From Desulfallas sp. Bu1-1 (GTDB lineage: Bacteria; Bacillota; Desulfotomaculia; Desulfotomaculales; Desulfallaceae), in NCBI RefSeq assembly GCF_015594625.1, contig NZ_JADNRQ010000010.1, positions 43,932 to 107,931 on the forward strand: a DNA stretch of 64,000 nucleotides, given 5' to 3'. The notes below the pieces were generated by a model, which was not told the DNA's origin, ran no database searches, and saw only the letters and a list, made by a program, of their open reading frames with translations. Positions 45,140 through 55,770 of the stretch are shown here, one piece after another; position 1 is the first letter of the stretch; every line of letters starts with the position of its first letter. A program made the position numbers and the translations under genes.

Positions 45140-45883
45140 TTAGTATTCCACCTGCTCCAGGCATAGCCCCTGGGGCGGCATTGTCGGTCCCGCCTCAATC
45201 CTGTCCCGGGATTCCAAAATCAGCTTAACCCGTTCCGGAGAGATCTTGCCCGTTCCAACCTGCACCAGCGTACCCACCATAATTCGCACCATGTTATACA
45301 AAAAACCGTTGCCCTGGAATATAAACTGTACCAGGGGCCCTTCCCGCCGGATGTCAGCCCGCCACAAAACGCGCACCGTGTCCGTCACGGCGGAGCCGGC
45401 CGCCTGGAAACATTTAAAGTCGTGCCGGCCCAGCAGGTAGGCAGATGCCCTGGACATGGCCTCAAGGTCCAACGGCACCGGTAAAAAATAGCTATACAAG
45501 CGATGAAAAGGCGAGGGAAGGCGGTCGTTCCAAATACTGTAACGGTAAGTCTTGGACCGGGCGGAAAACCTGGCATGGAAGTCGCCGGCCACCTCCTCGG
45601 CGCCGGTTACCACAATATCGCCCGGCAGTACACCGTTCATAGCCAGGGGAATGCGTTCCACCGGTATGGGCCAGCCTTCCGCGTTAAAATTTACCACCTG
45701 CCCCCGGGCATGCACTCCGGCGTCGGTGCGCCCCGCCCCGATAACCTGCACCCTGCGGCCTGCCAGGCGGGAAAGGCATTTTTCCAGCGTCTCCTGCACG
45801 GTGGGCAAACCCGTGCCCCTCTGTTCCTGAAACCCGTGGTAATTGGTGCCGTCATACGCCACTATGAGCTTGATATTCCGCAA
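45140..45883 (-). CDS. truA: tRNA pseudouridine(38-40) synthase
   Basis: 247 residues. The catalytic Asp lies in [16 protein letters not shown], and the family start [16 protein letters not shown] and C-terminal [15 protein letters not shown] are present. It modifies U38-U40 of the tRNA anticodon arm. It follows ecfT by 15 bases, the usual place between the ECF module and rplM in Firmicutes. Confidence 0.97.
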   Translation of the reverse strand: MRNIKLIVAYDGTNYHGFQEQRGTGLPTVQETLEKCLSRLAGRRVQVIGAGRTDAGVHARGQVVNFNAEGWPIPVERIPLAMNGVLPGDIVVTGAEEVAGDFHARFSARSKTYRYSIWNDRLPSPFHRLYSYFLPVPLDLEAMSRASAYLLGRHDFKCFQAAGSAVTDTVRVLWRADIRREGPLVQFIFQGNGFLYNMVRIMVGTLVQVGTGKISPERVKLILESRDRIEAGPTMPPQGLCLEQVEY

Positions 45884-45898
45884 TCAACCACCTCAAAC

Positions 45899-46696
45899 TT
45901 AAAACAACCGGCATACCAATAGCGTGGCAAGTATGGCCAGGCCGGTGAAAACCGCCACGTAATCAACGATTGAAAACCGCAGTACAATCATGCGGGAACG
46001 GGCCGCCCCCACCCGGTAACACCTGATCTCCATGGCCAGGGCCAGTTCGTCCGCGCGTCGAAAAATATTAGCCAGCAGCGGTACCAGAAACGGTATCAAC
46101 CCCCTGACCCGCTCCCGGATACCGCCCCGGGTAAAATCAGCTCCCCTGGATCTTTGTGCCATAAGCAATAACTGTGCCTCATCAAACAGGGTGGGCACAA
46201 ATCGCAGGGCCAAATTGACGGTCATCGCCAGTTCCCGCACCGGTAATCCGAGTCTGGTCAGTGGCGCCAGTATCCACTCCAGGGCCGCCGTCAATTGCAG
46301 GGGAGTAGTGGTGAACGAAAGCGCGGAAGCCAGCACCAGCAACAAAGTCAGCCGCCAGAGCATCCAGCCGCCTTCCACCAACCCCTGCCGGGAAACCCTT
46401 AAAAAGCCGGCGGCAGCCAGCGTATCACCAGGTGTAAACAGCACTTGGACCAAAAAACTGATTAATAATAACAGCCAGATGATTTTTAAGCTGCGCCAGT
46501 AGATCAAGGGCCTGATTCCGGACAACCCGGCCCCCAGGAGCACCCACGCCGAAACCGCCACCACAGAAGGCGGATCCGCGGCAACAAGCACCGCCGGAGT
46601 CGCCAGCGCCGCAACGATCAGCTTGGCCCGTGGATCCATCCGGTGGACCGGCGAGCCGGCCGGCAGGTATTGTCCCATGGCAATGCCGTTCAACAT
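45899..46696 (-). CDS. ecfT: ECF transporter transmembrane component EcfT
   Basis: 265 residues with five to six membrane helices. The coupling helices end in the Ala-Arg-Gly-type motifs (AQRSRGADF and the later MEIRCYRVG) by which EcfT contacts the ATPases. It forms the energising module with EcfA1 and EcfA2 and pairs with various substrate-binding S proteins, none of which is encoded here, so it is a group II (shared) module. The start overlaps the ecfA2 stop by seven bases. Confidence 0.93.
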   Translation of the reverse strand: MLNGIAMGQYLPAGSPVHRMDPRAKLIVAALATPAVLVAADPPSVVAVSAWVLLGAGLSGIRPLIYWRSLKIIWLLLLISFLVQVLFTPGDTLAAAGFLRVSRQGLVEGGWMLWRLTLLLVLASALSFTTTPLQLTAALEWILAPLTRLGLPVRELAMTVNLALRFVPTLFDEAQLLLMAQRSRGADFTRGGIRERVRGLIPFLVPLLANIFRRADELALAMEIRCYRVGAARSRMIVLRFSIVDYVAVFTGLAILATLLVCRLF

Positions 46697-47571
46697 AAGA
46701 CGCCGCCTCCCGGTTTTCCGCGGGCGGAAGCCAGCATTCGGCCAACAACCCGGGTGGCTTCCTCGAGGGTCAACGGCAGTTCCGGCAGATTTACGCCGGC
46801 ACGGGCCAGCCTGCGAGCCAGTTCCACGGCGCGGGGGGGTTCAAGCCCTGCTTCCTCCAGCAAGCCCACACAGCTGAAAACCTCCCGCAGATTCCCGGCG
46901 CGGAGCAGTTTTCCCCGTCGCAGCACAGCCACCCGGTCGGCGTAAGTGGCCGCATCCTCAAGGTCATGCGTGATTAATATCACCGTGGTCCCGCCGCCCG
47001 CCTGAACTTGTTTGATCTTGTTCAGAATATCCTTCTTTGCCCCCGGTTCCAGCCCGGCCCCGGGTTCATCCAGGATTAAAATTTCCGGCCGCATGGCCAG
47101 CACCCCGGCGATGGCAACCCGCCGGCGCGTGCCGCCGCTTAGCGTGCTCGGATCAGCACGGCCCGCTTCCCGGGGCAGGCCCACCGTTTCCAGCGCTTCC
47201 TCAACCCGCTCGGCCACCGCGGGCTCGCCCAGCCCCATGTTACGCGGTCCGAAGGCCACGTCCTCAAAAACCGTCGCGTTGAAAATTTGTCGCTCGGGAA
47301 ATTGGAACACCACCCCTACCCTGCGCCAGAGCTCTTTACGGTGTTTCGGGTCCGTTACGTCCCGGCCCAGAACATTCACCCGCCCGGACGTGGGCAGGAG
47401 TAAACCGTTAAAATGCAGCACCAGGGTTGATTTACCGCTGCCGGCGGCGCCCACGAGGGCCAGAAACTCGCCCCGGTTCACCGCCAGGTCAATATCCCGC
47501 AGAGCAACGGTCTCCAGCGGCGTGCCGGGAAAATATACGTGGGTTAGCTTGTCTGTTTCAATACAGAACAT
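46690..47571 (-). CDS. ecfA2: ECF transporter ATPase EcfA2
   Basis: 293 residues. Walker A GAAGSGKSTLV, signature LSGGTRRRVAIAGVLA, Walker B ILILDEPGAGLEP and the switch His in ITHDLED are seen. FQFPERQIFNATVFEDVAFGP is the Q-loop region typical of EcfA2. The ATG at 47571 lies inside the ecfA1 3' end (28-base overlap), implying coupled translation; a GTG at 47580 is possible. Confidence 0.93.
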   Translation of the reverse strand: MFCIETDKLTHVYFPGTPLETVALRDIDLAVNRGEFLALVGAAGSGKSTLVLHFNGLLLPTSGRVNVLGRDVTDPKHRKELWRRVGVVFQFPERQIFNATVFEDVAFGPRNMGLGEPAVAERVEEALETVGLPREAGRADPSTLSGGTRRRVAIAGVLAMRPEILILDEPGAGLEPGAKKDILNKIKQVQAGGGTTVILITHDLEDAATYADRVAVLRRGKLLRAGNLREVFSCVGLLEEAGLEPPRAVELARRLARAGVNLPELPLTLEEATRVVGRMLASARGKPGGGVLC

Positions 47572-48374
47572 AAAAAGCACACCAGGTCTTCCATGGTCAC
47601 AATACCGGTCGGCACATCAACGCCCGGGGCGGCAACGCTACACGCCAGTTCGGCGCTGAAAGGCAGGCCAAGCCCCAGTTCGCGCAGCATTCCGGGCCGG
47701 CTGAAAACCGCCCCGGGGCTGTCATTTGCCGCCAAACCGCCATCCGCCAGAACCCATACCCGGTCCGACAGGGCTGCCTCTTCCATGAGGTGGGTGATCA
47801 AAATGACGGAAATACCGCTTTGCGCAAGGTTACGCAACACCCGCAGCACCTCCCGGCGACCCAACGGGTCCAGCATGGAGGTGGGCTCGTCCAAAACCAG
47901 GTACCTCGGGCGCAGCGCCAGGATGCCGGCGATGGCCAGCCGCTGCTTTTCGCCCCCGGAAAGCAGGTGGGGCGGGCGCGCCCTCAGTCCGCTTAAGTTC
48001 ACCGCTTCCAGAGATTCATCAACCCGCCGGCGAATTTCCGCCGGCGGTAAGTTCAGGTTTCCGGGGCCAAAAGCTACATCTTCCTCTACTTGCACGGCCA
48101 CCAGCTGGTTGTCCGGGTTTTGCAGAACCAGCCCGACCCGGCGCCTGATTTCTTCCCGGGCTTCCGGCGTGCCTGTATCCAGGCCGTCGATTAACACCTG
48201 TCCCCGGGCAGGCAGCAGCAGGCCGGACATCAACCGGGCCAGGGTGGACTTGCCTGAGCCGTTGGGGCCGATCACCGCGATAAATTCACCGCATTCCACC
48301 TTGGCGTCAATCCCGCGCAACACAAAGCGATCACTGCCCGGGTAGGTGTAGAAAACATTCTTTAATTCGATCAC
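47544..48374 (-). CDS. ecfA1: ECF transporter ATPase EcfA1
   Basis: 276 residues. Walker A GPNGSGKSTLARLM, Q-loop VLQNPDNQLVAVQVEEDVAFGP, signature LSGGEKQRLAIAGILA, Walker B YLVLDEPTSMLDP and the switch His in ITHLMEE are intact. The open frame continues upstream, but the GTG at 48374 (MIELKNVFYTYPG) is six bases from GGAG and fits the family start. It lies 115 bp after rplQ. Confidence 0.93.
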   Translation of the reverse strand: MIELKNVFYTYPGSDRFVLRGIDAKVECGEFIAVIGPNGSGKSTLARLMSGLLLPARGQVLIDGLDTGTPEAREEIRRRVGLVLQNPDNQLVAVQVEEDVAFGPGNLNLPPAEIRRRVDESLEAVNLSGLRARPPHLLSGGEKQRLAIAGILALRPRYLVLDEPTSMLDPLGRREVLRVLRNLAQSGISVILITHLMEEAALSDRVWVLADGGLAANDSPGAVFSRPGMLRELGLGLPFSAELACSVAAPGVDVPTGIVTMEDLVCFLCSVLKQTS

Positions 48375-48489
48375 GATGCACTCCAACTCCACCAGTGGGC
48401 CGGCGCCCCCCCGCAGGTGATGGTGCGGAGAGGCCCCGTAAAATGGCAAGAGGAAACCGCAACGGCGATTTCCCGGCCAGCAAAGAGAG

Positions 48490-48828
48490 TTAAACCATTT
48501 CCAAAAGTACCATTTGAGCGGCGTCGCCACGCCTGTACCCAAGCTTGACAATCCGGGTGTACCCGCCCTGACGGTCGGCGTACTTGGGCCCGTAGGTGTC
48601 AAACAGTTTTCGTACCACTTTTTCCTCGTAAATATATTCCAGTGCCTGGCGGCGGGCGTTCAGATCCCCCCGCTTGGCCAGGGTGATCATCTTTTCCGCA
48701 ATGCTTTTTACTTCCTTGGCCCGGCTCTCGGTGGTGGTTATCCGTTCGTCACGCAGCAGTGAAGTCACCAGGTTGCGCAACATGGCCTTTCTGTGACCGG
48801 TGTTGCGACCCAACTTAGCGTAAGCCAC
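48490..48828 (-). CDS. rplQ: 50S ribosomal protein L17
   Basis: 112 residues, starting [20 protein letters not shown] and ending in the short bacterial form ([16 protein letters not shown]). It is the last ribosomal gene of the alpha operon, 13 bases after rpoA. Confidence 0.98.
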   Translation of the reverse strand: MAYAKLGRNTGHRKAMLRNLVTSLLRDERITTTESRAKEVKSIAEKMITLAKRGDLNARRQALEYIYEEKVVRKLFDTYGPKYADRQGGYTRIVKLGYRRGDAAQMVLLEMV

Positions 48829-48841
48829 CGTTCATCCCTCC

Positions 48842-49789
48842 TTACTCGTCGTCCTTGCGCAGGCTCAAACCAAGTTCAGCCAGTTTGTTGATAACCTCTT
48901 CCAGGGACTTTTTGCCGAGGTTGCGCACCTTCATCATGTCCTCTTCGTTGCGCTGGATCAATTCCTCCACGGTATTGATACCCGCCCGTTTCAGACAGTT
49001 GTAAGAGCGCACGCTTAAATCCAGCTCCTCGATGGGCATTTCCAGAATTTTATCTTTCTGTTCTTCTTCCTTTTCCACCATTATCTCCACATCGTCCGCC
49101 GATTCGGTCAGACCGATGAACAGGCGCAGGTGTTCGCTTAAAATTTTGGCGCTGAGGCTAATGGCCTCCTCGGGCCCGATACTTCCGTCCGTCCACACTT
49201 CCATGGTCAGCTTGTCGTAATCGGTGCGCTGTCCCACCCTGGTGTTTTCAACATAATAATTCACCTTTTTCACCGGGGTGAAAATGGAGTCCACCGGTAT
49301 AACCCCAATGATGTGGTCGCCCTGCTTGTTGCGCTCCGCAGAAATATAGCCCCGCCCCCGGGCAACGGTCATTTCCATGAACAGCCTTGCCCCCTCCGCC
49401 AGGGTGGCAATATGCATCTCCGGGTTTAAAATCTCCACATCGGCATCGCCCAAAATGTCACCGGCTTTAACCACGCCCTCGCCCTGGGCTTCGATGCGTA
49501 AAATTCTTTCTTCATCGGTATGCATCTTCAGGCACAAGCCCTTGAGATTCAAAATTATCTCAGTGACATCTTCCTTGACTCCGGGAATGGTGGAAAATTC
49601 GTGCAGCACCCCGTCGATTTTAATTGAAGTAACAGCGGCACCGGGCAGAGAGGAGAGCAAAATGCGCCGCAACGAATTTCCCAGGGTTATCCCGTAGCCT
49701 CTTTCAAGCGGCTCAACTACAAATTTACCGTAGTTATTTTCCTTATCGGATTCCACACATTCGATTCTCGGCTTCTCTATTTCCAACAT
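48842..49789 (-). CDS. rpoA: RNA polymerase alpha subunit
   Basis: 315 residues with both domains: the assembly domain ([31 protein letters not shown]) and the C-terminal domain (about 245-315, with [19 protein letters not shown] and [15 protein letters not shown]) that binds UP elements and activators. A charged linker (EKEEEQKDK) joins them. Normal length for Firmicutes. 55 bases separate it from rpsD. Confidence 0.98.
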   Translation of the reverse strand: MLEIEKPRIECVESDKENNYGKFVVEPLERGYGITLGNSLRRILLSSLPGAAVTSIKIDGVLHEFSTIPGVKEDVTEIILNLKGLCLKMHTDEERILRIEAQGEGVVKAGDILGDADVEILNPEMHIATLAEGARLFMEMTVARGRGYISAERNKQGDHIIGVIPVDSIFTPVKKVNYYVENTRVGQRTDYDKLTMEVWTDGSIGPEEAISLSAKILSEHLRLFIGLTESADDVEIMVEKEEEQKDKILEMPIEELDLSVRSYNCLKRAGINTVEELIQRNEEDMMKVRNLGKKSLEEVINKLAELGLSLRKDDE

Positions 49790-49844
49790 ACTCAGGTTTA
49801 ACCCCTCCTTGGGACGGAATGGGATCGACGCGTAATCACCCGCA

Positions 49845-50471
49845 TTACTTGGAGTAAAGCTCCACGATAAGGGTTTCTTGAACGGGGGCGTCTATCTGTT
49901 CCCGGGAGGGAAGCGCTACCACCCGGCCCTTGATTTGGTCGGCGTTATATTCCAGCCATGCCGGGGGAGTGTTGTCAGCAGCGCGTTCCAGTAATTCCTT
50001 AACCCGCGGCGATTCCAAACTCCTTTCTCTGACCGTAATCTCATCCCCCACACGCACCAGGAAAGAGGGGATATTGGTTTTACGGCCGTTGACCTTGAAA
50101 TGCCCGTGGCGTACCAGCTGGCGGGCCTCATTGCGGGAGGCGGCCAGCCCCAGGCGATATACCACATTATCCAGGCGGCGCTCAAGCAGGCGCAGCAAAT
50201 TTTCCCCGGTCATCCCCGGCTGCCTGGAAGCCTTGTGATAATAGTTTCTGAATTGCTTTTCCAAAACCCCGTAAAAACGGCGGGCTTTTTGTTTTTCTCT
50301 TAATTGCAAACCGTATTCGGATATCTTTTTCCGGCTCTGACCGTGCTGACCCGGAGCATAGCTGCGGCGATCAATGCCGCATTTACCAGTGTAGCAGCGG
50401 TCTCCCTTGAGGTACAGCTTTTGACCTTCACGACGGCACAGCTTGCATTGCGCTCCCGTATATCTTGCCAT
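49845..50471 (-). CDS. rpsD: 30S ribosomal protein S4
   Basis: 208 residues. The N-terminus keeps four cysteines (CKLCRREG, then Cys26 and Cys31 in RCYTGKCG), so this is the zinc-binding form. The S4 RNA-binding domain follows ([22 protein letters not shown]). S4 often represses its own operon by binding mRNA; no such site was identified. Confidence 0.98.
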   Translation of the reverse strand: MARYTGAQCKLCRREGQKLYLKGDRCYTGKCGIDRRSYAPGQHGQSRKKISEYGLQLREKQKARRFYGVLEKQFRNYYHKASRQPGMTGENLLRLLERRLDNVVYRLGLAASRNEARQLVRHGHFKVNGRKTNIPSFLVRVGDEITVRERSLESPRVKELLERAADNTPPAWLEYNADQIKGRVVALPSREQIDAPVQETLIVELYSK

Positions 50472-50491
50472 AAACCGGTAAATACACCTCC

Positions 50492-50881
50492 TTAAACTCT
50501 CCGGCGCTTGGGCGGCCGGCAGCCGTTATGAGGAATCGGCGTAACATCCTTGATCATACTGACTTCCAAACCGGCGGCCTGCAGGGAACGGATAGCGGCC
50601 TCCCTGCCCGCACCGGGGCCTTTTACCGTTACCTCGACTTCTTTCATCCCGTGTTCCATTGCTTCCCGGGCTGCCTTTTCGGCGGCCATTTGCGCGGCAA
50701 AGGGGGTACTCTTTCTCGATCCCTTGAAACCGACCCCGCCGGCGCTGGCCCAGGAAATCGCGTTACCCTTCATATCAGTAATGGTAACGATAGTGTTGTT
50801 AAACGTGGACTTGATATGTGCCACGCCCTGTTCGACGTTTTTACGCTCCCGCTTTCTGGTTCTGGCAACTCTTCGCGCCAA
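50492..50881 (-). CDS. rpsK: 30S ribosomal protein S11
   Basis: 129 residues, with the conserved [20 protein letters not shown] start of the fold ([19 protein letters not shown]) and the C-terminal [18 protein letters not shown]. It forms part of the platform near the Shine-Dalgarno helix. 13 bases after rpsM. Confidence 0.98.
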   Translation of the reverse strand: MARRVARTRKRERKNVEQGVAHIKSTFNNTIVTITDMKGNAISWASAGGVGFKGSRKSTPFAAQMAAEKAAREAMEHGMKEVEVTVKGPGAGREAAIRSLQAAGLEVSMIKDVTPIPHNGCRPPKRRRV

Positions 50882-50894
50882 CTATTTTCCCCCC

Positions 50895-51266
50895 TTATTT
50901 CTTCCTTTTCACACCGACAGTCCGCCTGGGACCCTTGCGCGTTCTAGCATTGTTTTTGGTGTTTTGCCCGCGTACCGGCAAGCCGCGGCGGTGACGCAGT
51001 CCCCGGTAGCAGCCGATTTCCATGAGCCGTTTGATATTCAGGGCCACTTCCCGGCGCAGGTCGCCCTCCACACGGTAATTCTTTTCAATTATATCCCTTA
51101 ATTTGTTGACTTCTTCCTCGGTCAGATCCCTGATGCGGGTATCCGGGTTGACTCCAGCCTGCTGCAAAATTTTTTGCGAGGTTGACCGGCCGATTCCATA
51201 AATATAGGTAATGCCCACTTCAACTCTTTTATCCCGCGGTAAATCAACGCCCGCGATACGTGCCAT
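50895..51266 (-). CDS. rpsM: 30S ribosomal protein S13
   Basis: 123 residues. [25 protein letters not shown] at the start (in two parts [11 protein letters not shown] and [10 protein letters not shown]), [17 protein letters not shown] in the centre and a basic tail that contacts tRNA. 21 bases after rpmJ. Confidence 0.98.
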   Translation of the reverse strand: MARIAGVDLPRDKRVEVGITYIYGIGRSTSQKILQQAGVNPDTRIRDLTEEEVNKLRDIIEKNYRVEGDLRREVALNIKRLMEIGCYRGLRHRRGLPVRGQNTKNNARTRKGPRRTVGVKRKK

Positions 51267-51287
51267 TCCTTATCAACACCTCCAATT

Positions 51288-51401
51288 CTACCCTTGCCGC
51301 TGTTTATGCTTGGGGTTTTCGCAGATCACCATAATTCTGCCTTTACGGCGGATTATTTTGCACTTCTCGCAAATCGGCTTAACAGAAGGCCTGACTTTCA
51401 T
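51288..51401 (-). CDS. rpmJ: 50S ribosomal protein L36
   Basis: 37 residues, standard size, [17 protein letters not shown]. Zinc ligands Cys11, Cys14, Cys27 and His32 are all present, so it is the zinc-dependent form. The open frame extends upstream but the ATG at 51401 is the conserved start. Confidence 0.97.
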   Translation of the reverse strand: MKVRPSVKPICEKCKIIRRKGRIMVICENPKHKQRQG

Positions 51402-51450
51402 AATACAACCTCCCCCGGCCAAAAGCAAAGCTTTCAGCTGTACTGCAAAT

Positions 51451-51669
51451 TTATTTAAACCGGTATACAATCCTGCCCCGCGTCAAATCATATGGAGACA
51501 ACTCGACCATAACCCTGTCTCCGGCCAAGATTCGAATAAAATTCATTCTAATTTTCCCGCTAACGTGTGCCAGTACCTTGTGCCCGTTTTTCAGCTCCAC
51601 GCGGAACATAGCGTTGGGCAACGGCTCGATCACGGTACCTTCCACTTCAATAACATCCTTGCCTGACAT
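51451..51669 (-). CDS. infA: Translation initiation factor IF-1
   Basis: 72 residues forming one OB-fold (S1-type): [19 protein letters not shown], then [19 protein letters not shown] and the C-terminal [11 protein letters not shown]. The ATG at 51669 is used; upstream in-frame codons overlap the Shine-Dalgarno AGGAGG. Located between the KOW gene and rpmJ. Confidence 0.97.
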   Translation of the reverse strand: MSGKDVIEVEGTVIEPLPNAMFRVELKNGHKVLAHVSGKIRMNFIRILAGDRVMVELSPYDLTRGRIVYRFK

Positions 51670-51691
51670 TAGGTAAAAAACCAACCTCCTT

Positions 51692-51982
51692 TTAAATGGT
51701 TACTCTTCCGGTCTCCTCCATAAGACGCTGAACAGCCTGGCGCAATTCCGTATTGGTAATGCGCTCGCCCGATTTCAGCTTTTCCGCGAGTTCACCGGCG
51801 ACCTGGGAATGAAAATTAAGATGTTTAACGTTCTTTTTCTTGGGGTTTTCCAGTCGCCTGCTCGAACCGTCGGCAACAAGAACATAATTATCCCCGATAA
51901 CTTCCATCACCAGATAAAACCTGCCGCTATCTCGCCCGGACCTGGATTCCACCAGTTGTCCCGGGATAGCTTTTACCTCCAT
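51692..51982 (-). CDS. KOW-domain RNA-binding protein (L14e/L19e-like)
   Basis: 96 residues with an N-terminal KOW motif ([36 protein letters not shown] in outline) and a helical C-terminal half. A small KOW protein between map and infA is common in Clostridia and is usually annotated as an RNA-binding protein related to archaeal/eukaryotic ribosomal L14e. Its role on the ribosome is not established. The ATG at 51982 follows a 182-base gap after map. Confidence 0.85.
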   Translation of the reverse strand: MEVKAIPGQLVESRSGRDSGRFYLVMEVIGDNYVLVADGSSRRLENPKKKNVKHLNFHSQVAGELAEKLKSGERITNTELRQAVQRLMEETGRVTI

Positions 51983-52164
51983 TATCCATCACCCTCCCGA
52001 TCGGGTGCAGGCCCCATCACACACAAACATCAATCGACATCGTCCTAAAGCGCTGGCATTTTAATCAACGCACCAATTTAGCGGCCCCTAACATCTGCCG
52101 TCGGGTAATCGACCAGCGCATCCAGCGCATCATTATTACCGGCGACTGGCGACCGGCGACCAAT

Positions 52165-52911
52165 CTAAGGTAAGGTAAGGATTAACGGCTCATCGTCGGT
52201 AATGGCGATTGTGTGTTCAAAATGAGCTGAAGGTTTGCCGTCCCGGGTAACCACAGTCCAGTTATCCGGAAGAGTGTGCACCTCGTAGGTGCCCATGTTC
52301 ACCATCGGTTCTATTGCTAATGTCATTCCAGTTCTCAGGCGTGGCCCCCGACCGGGCCTGCCGAAGTTAGGTACCTGGGGTTCCTCGTGCATCCTGGTGC
52401 CGATACCGTGCCCCACGTAATCTCTAACCACCGAGAAACCGTGTTGTTCCACGTAAGACTGCACCGCGTGGGATATGTCGGACAGCCTGTTGCCGTTGCG
52501 GGCCATGTTGATACCCCTTACCAGCGCTTCCCTGGTTACATCCAGCAATTTTTCCAACTCGGGCGAAATATCGCCCACTGGAAACGTTTGCGCGGCATCC
52601 CCGAAGTATCCATTTATTTCCGCCCCGATATCAATACTGATAATATCTCCATTTTCCAATTTTTTTAAACCGGGTATGCCGTGCACCACCTGATCGTTGA
52701 CCGAAGCGCAGATGGTGGCCGGAAAGCCATAAAGGCCTTTAAAGGCCGGCCTGGCCCCCCTGGAAACAATGTACTCCTCGGCTATCCGGTCCAGTTCCGC
52801 GGTGGTCACCCCCGGCCGGATCGCCTTCGCCACCGCTTCAAAAGCGCCCGCCACCACCCGGCCGGCTTCACGCATAAAACTTAGTTCCCGTTCGGACTTA
52901 CAGATAATCAC
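52165..52911 (-). CDS. map: Methionine aminopeptidase, type I
   Basis: 248 residues. Removes the initiator Met from new proteins. Metal ligands are seen in [19 protein letters not shown] (two Asp), [18 protein letters not shown] (His, then Glu later) and [16 protein letters not shown] [10 protein letters not shown]. The start is a GTG at 52911 with GAGGTG seven bases upstream. It comes directly after secY (15-base gap); adk, normally between them, is missing. Confidence 0.96.
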   Translation of the reverse strand: MIICKSERELSFMREAGRVVAGAFEAVAKAIRPGVTTAELDRIAEEYIVSRGARPAFKGLYGFPATICASVNDQVVHGIPGLKKLENGDIISIDIGAEINGYFGDAAQTFPVGDISPELEKLLDVTREALVRGINMARNGNRLSDISHAVQSYVEQHGFSVVRDYVGHGIGTRMHEEPQVPNFGRPGRGPRLRTGMTLAIEPMVNMGTYEVHTLPDNWTVVTRDGKPSAHFEHTIAITDDEPLILTLP

Positions 52912-52926
52912 AGGGCAACACCTCGG

Positions 52927-54201
52927 CTACTTAATAAAGCCCTGGTAACTGCGCATAAGCAGGTGAGATTCGATTTGCTTCATCGTGTCCAGCGCCACGC
53001 CCACCACGATAAGCAAAGCCGTGCCGCCGAAGTAAATATTGGGGATGCGGGTTGCCAGCAACACAAAGTTGGGCAATATGGCAATGAGAGCCAGGAACAC
53101 CGCCCCGGCCAGGGTTACCCTGCTCATCACCCGGGAAATATATTCCGCCGTGGGCCGGCCCGGCCTGATCCCCGGTATGAATCCACCATACTTTTTAATG
53201 TTATCTGCAACGTCCACCGGGTTCATGATTACCGCTGTATAAAAATAGGTAAAGCCGATAATCAGCAAGGCGTAAATCACGGCATGTGCCGCTGTGCCCC
53301 AGCCGAAGTACCTGGTATAGAAATCGGCAAACGCCGAGCCCTGGAACCACTGGGCAATTTGCGAGGGGAACATCAACAGCGATGAAGCAAAGATTACCGG
53401 GATTACGCCGGCCTGGTTCACCTTGAGGGGTAGGTGGGTGGACTGCCCGCCGTACACCCGGCGACCCACTACCCGCTTGGCATATTGCACCGGAATCCGC
53501 CGCTGGCCTTCCTGCACCGCCACGACGGCGGCAATGACCAGGGCGCCGATGACAGCCAGAATAAGTATGCTTAGAATATTGACGGTTCCGGCCTCCAGCT
53601 GCATGTACAGGTTCTGCAGCCCCGCGGGCAGCCGGCTGACGATACCGGCAAAAATAAGCAGCGATATGCCGTTGCCGATACCGTGTTCGGTAATTTGTTC
53701 GCCGATCCACATGAGCAAGGCCGTACCCGCGGTCAGGGTGATGGCAATTATTGCGTAACTGACAAATCCGGGATTATGAATAATGCCGGAACGGCCCATA
53801 ACCGCGCTCATCCCGATAGCCTGCAACAGCGCCAGCACAACGGTGAAATACCTGGTATACTGGGTGATTTTTTTGCGCCCTTCCTCGCCTTCCTTGGCCA
53901 GCTTCTCCAGGTGGGGAATGACCACTGTCAGCAATTGCATGATGATTGAGGCGTTGATATAGGGCACAATACTCATGGCGAATACCGAAAAGCTTTTAAA
54001 GGCGCCGCCGGAAATCACGTCGAAAAACCCGAACAGCATGCCGCCCGCGATCAAATCTCTGAACTTTTCAACATCCACCCCGGGCACCGGTATATGCGTC
54101 CCGACGCGGAATACAAAGATCATGAACAGGGTAAACAACAACTTGGTGCGTAGTTCACTAACCTTGAAGGCACCTTTCAAGCCGTCCACTATTTGAGCCA
54201 A
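52927..54201 (-). CDS. secY: Preprotein translocase subunit SecY
   Basis: 424 residues with ten predicted membrane helices. Family segments: GTHIPVPGVD after helix 1, the plug/hinge-proximal GGAFKSFSVFAMSIVPYINASIIMQ (outline), GLGNGISL-type EHGIGNGISLLIF, and the cytosolic loop QEGQRRIPVQYAKR that contacts the ribosome and SecA. The start is TTG at 54201, six bases from GAGGTG, the base after the rplO stop. Confidence 0.97.
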   Translation of the reverse strand: MAQIVDGLKGAFKVSELRTKLLFTLFMIFVFRVGTHIPVPGVDVEKFRDLIAGGMLFGFFDVISGGAFKSFSVFAMSIVPYINASIIMQLLTVVIPHLEKLAKEGEEGRKKITQYTRYFTVVLALLQAIGMSAVMGRSGIIHNPGFVSYAIIAITLTAGTALLMWIGEQITEHGIGNGISLLIFAGIVSRLPAGLQNLYMQLEAGTVNILSILILAVIGALVIAAVVAVQEGQRRIPVQYAKRVVGRRVYGGQSTHLPLKVNQAGVIPVIFASSLLMFPSQIAQWFQGSAFADFYTRYFGWGTAAHAVIYALLIIGFTYFYTAVIMNPVDVADNIKKYGGFIPGIRPGRPTAEYISRVMSRVTLAGAVFLALIAILPNFVLLATRIPNIYFGGTALLIVVGVALDTMKQIESHLLMRSYQGFIK

Positions 54202-54645
54202 TTAAATCACCTCGGCCTTGCCACCCGCGGATTCGATTTTTTCCACCGCGGACTTGCTGAATGCATGGGCCCTGACCGTAAGCGACTTTTCCAGGTTACC
54301 CTCACCCAGTATCTTAACCCCGTCGCCGACTTTTCTGATGACCCTTGCCTGGAGCAGGATCTCCGGGGTAACCTCGGTTCCATTTTCAAACCGGTTTAAT
54401 TTCTCCAGGTTTACAGCGATGATTTCCTTTTTAAAAGGCGCATTGGTAAATCCCCGCTTGGGCATACGGCGCTGCAGGGGCATTTGCCCGCCTTCAAAGC
54501 CCGGCCTTACTCCCCCACCGCTGCGGGCCTTTTGACCTTTGTGGCCGCGTCCCGCGGTTTTGCCCAGTCCGGATCCGATGCCCTGGCCTTTGCGGGTTGG
54601 TTTATGCCTGGAACCGGGTGTGGGTTTCAATTCGTGCAGGTTCAT
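54202..54645 (-). CDS. rplO: 50S ribosomal protein L15
   Basis: 147 residues: [20 protein letters not shown] and the Gly/Arg-rich N-terminal extension [20 protein letters not shown] that runs into 23S rRNA. AAAGGAGG precedes the ATG. It abuts secY without a gap. Confidence 0.98.
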   Translation of the reverse strand: MNLHELKPTPGSRHKPTRKGQGIGSGLGKTAGRGHKGQKARSGGGVRPGFEGGQMPLQRRMPKRGFTNAPFKKEIIAVNLEKLNRFENGTEVTPEILLQARVIRKVGDGVKILGEGNLEKSLTVRAHAFSKSAVEKIESAGGKAEVI

Positions 54646-54658
54646 GGTGCACCTCCTT

Positions 54659-54838
54659 TTACACTTCCTCCACTTTCAGCAGGTGTGTGACTTTATTAAT
54701 CATGCCCCTGATCTGAGGCGTATCTTCATGAATAACGGAACTGTTGGTTTTAGTCAACCCCAGGGAGCGAACCGTTTTCCTTTGAGACTCCGGCCGCCCG
54801 ATGAGGCTCCTGACCAGGGTGATTTTTAGCTTGGCCAC
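54659..54838 (-). CDS. rpmD: 50S ribosomal protein L30
   Basis: 59 residues read from a GTG start at 54838 with AGGGGGT upstream: [20 protein letters not shown], then [19 protein letters not shown] and [11 protein letters not shown]. This is the whole of L30 in its usual place between rpsE and rplO. It is easily missed because of its size and GTG start. Confidence 0.97.
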   Translation of the reverse strand: MAKLKITLVRSLIGRPESQRKTVRSLGLTKTNSSVIHEDTPQIRGMINKVTHLLKVEEV

Positions 54839-54849
54839 AAAACTACCCC

Positions 54850-55353
54850 CTAACCCAGCAATTCTTCCACGGATTTATTGCGCAGGCGGGCCACTTGCTC
54901 GGGCGTTTTCAAGCTTTTTATGGCTTCCATGGTGGCGCGCACCACGTTGTTGGCGTTGTTTGATCCCAGTGATTTGGTTAAAATATCCTTCACACCGGCC
55001 AGTTCCATGATGGCCCGCACCGGCCCGCCCGCAATCACGCCGGTACCGGGTGCGGCCGGTTTCAATAATACCTTGCCGGCGCCGAATACACCGATCACCT
55101 CGTGAGGTATCGTGGTTCCGGCCAGAGGAACGTTGATTAAATTCTTTTTGGCATCATCAATGCCCTTGCGGATGGCCTCGGGCACCTCGCCGGCTTTACC
55201 CAGACCCGCGCCAACCCGGCCGTTGCCGTCGCCTACAACCACCAGGGCCGAAAAACTAAAACGCCTGCCGCCCTTGACCACTTTGGCCACGCGGTTGATA
55301 AACACAACCTTTTCGGAAAACTCGGACTTAGCCGGTTCAAACTTTGACACCAT
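54850..55353 (-). CDS. rpsE: 30S ribosomal protein S5
   Basis: 167 residues with the double-stranded RNA-binding-like N-terminal half ([22 protein letters not shown]) and the C-terminal [27 protein letters not shown] segments. Arg/Gly residues linked in other bacteria to spectinomycin resistance lie in this first loop and look wild type. AAAGGAGGGG before the ATG. Confidence 0.98.
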   Translation of the reverse strand: MVSKFEPAKSEFSEKVVFINRVAKVVKGGRRFSFSALVVVGDGNGRVGAGLGKAGEVPEAIRKGIDDAKKNLINVPLAGTTIPHEVIGVFGAGKVLLKPAAPGTGVIAGGPVRAIMELAGVKDILTKSLGSNNANNVVRATMEAIKSLKTPEQVARLRNKSVEELLG

Positions 55354-55380
55354 TTCCCCTCCTTTTGGTCCGGTCCATTC

Positions 55381-55746
55381 CTAAAATTCGAGGCCGCCCT
55401 CCCTGGCTGCATCGGCCAGGACCTTGATCCGGCCATGGTAGAGATAACCGGCACGGTCGAACACAACTTTTTTGATGCCCTTTTCCAGAGCCTTGGCCGC
55501 GATCAATTTACCCACCGCCTCGGCCCCCTCTTTATTGCCGCCCTGTATCTTGCCTTTTAATTCGGGCGAAAGGGATGACGCGGCAACCAGGGTTTCCCCC
55601 AGGTCATCGTTGATAATCTGGGCATAAATATTGTTCACACTGCGGTATACGTTCAGCCTCGGGCGTTCGGCGGTTCCGTGAACCTTGTTGCGTACGCGCA
55701 GGTGACGTTTTTTCCGCAGCGCATTGCGATTAGGCTTGGTAATCAC
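55381..55746 (-). CDS. rplR: 50S ribosomal protein L18
   Basis: 121 residues from a GTG start nine bases after [27 protein letters not shown] and [21 protein letters not shown] are family segments that bind 5S rRNA. It lies between rplF and rpsE, with short gaps. Confidence 0.98.
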   Translation of the reverse strand: MITKPNRNALRKKRHLRVRNKVHGTAERPRLNVYRSVNNIYAQIINDDLGETLVAASSLSPELKGKIQGGNKEGAEAVGKLIAAKALEKGIKKVVFDRAGYLYHGRIKVLADAAREGGLEF

Positions 55747-55770
55747 GCCACTTCACTCCTTCCCCCTGTA

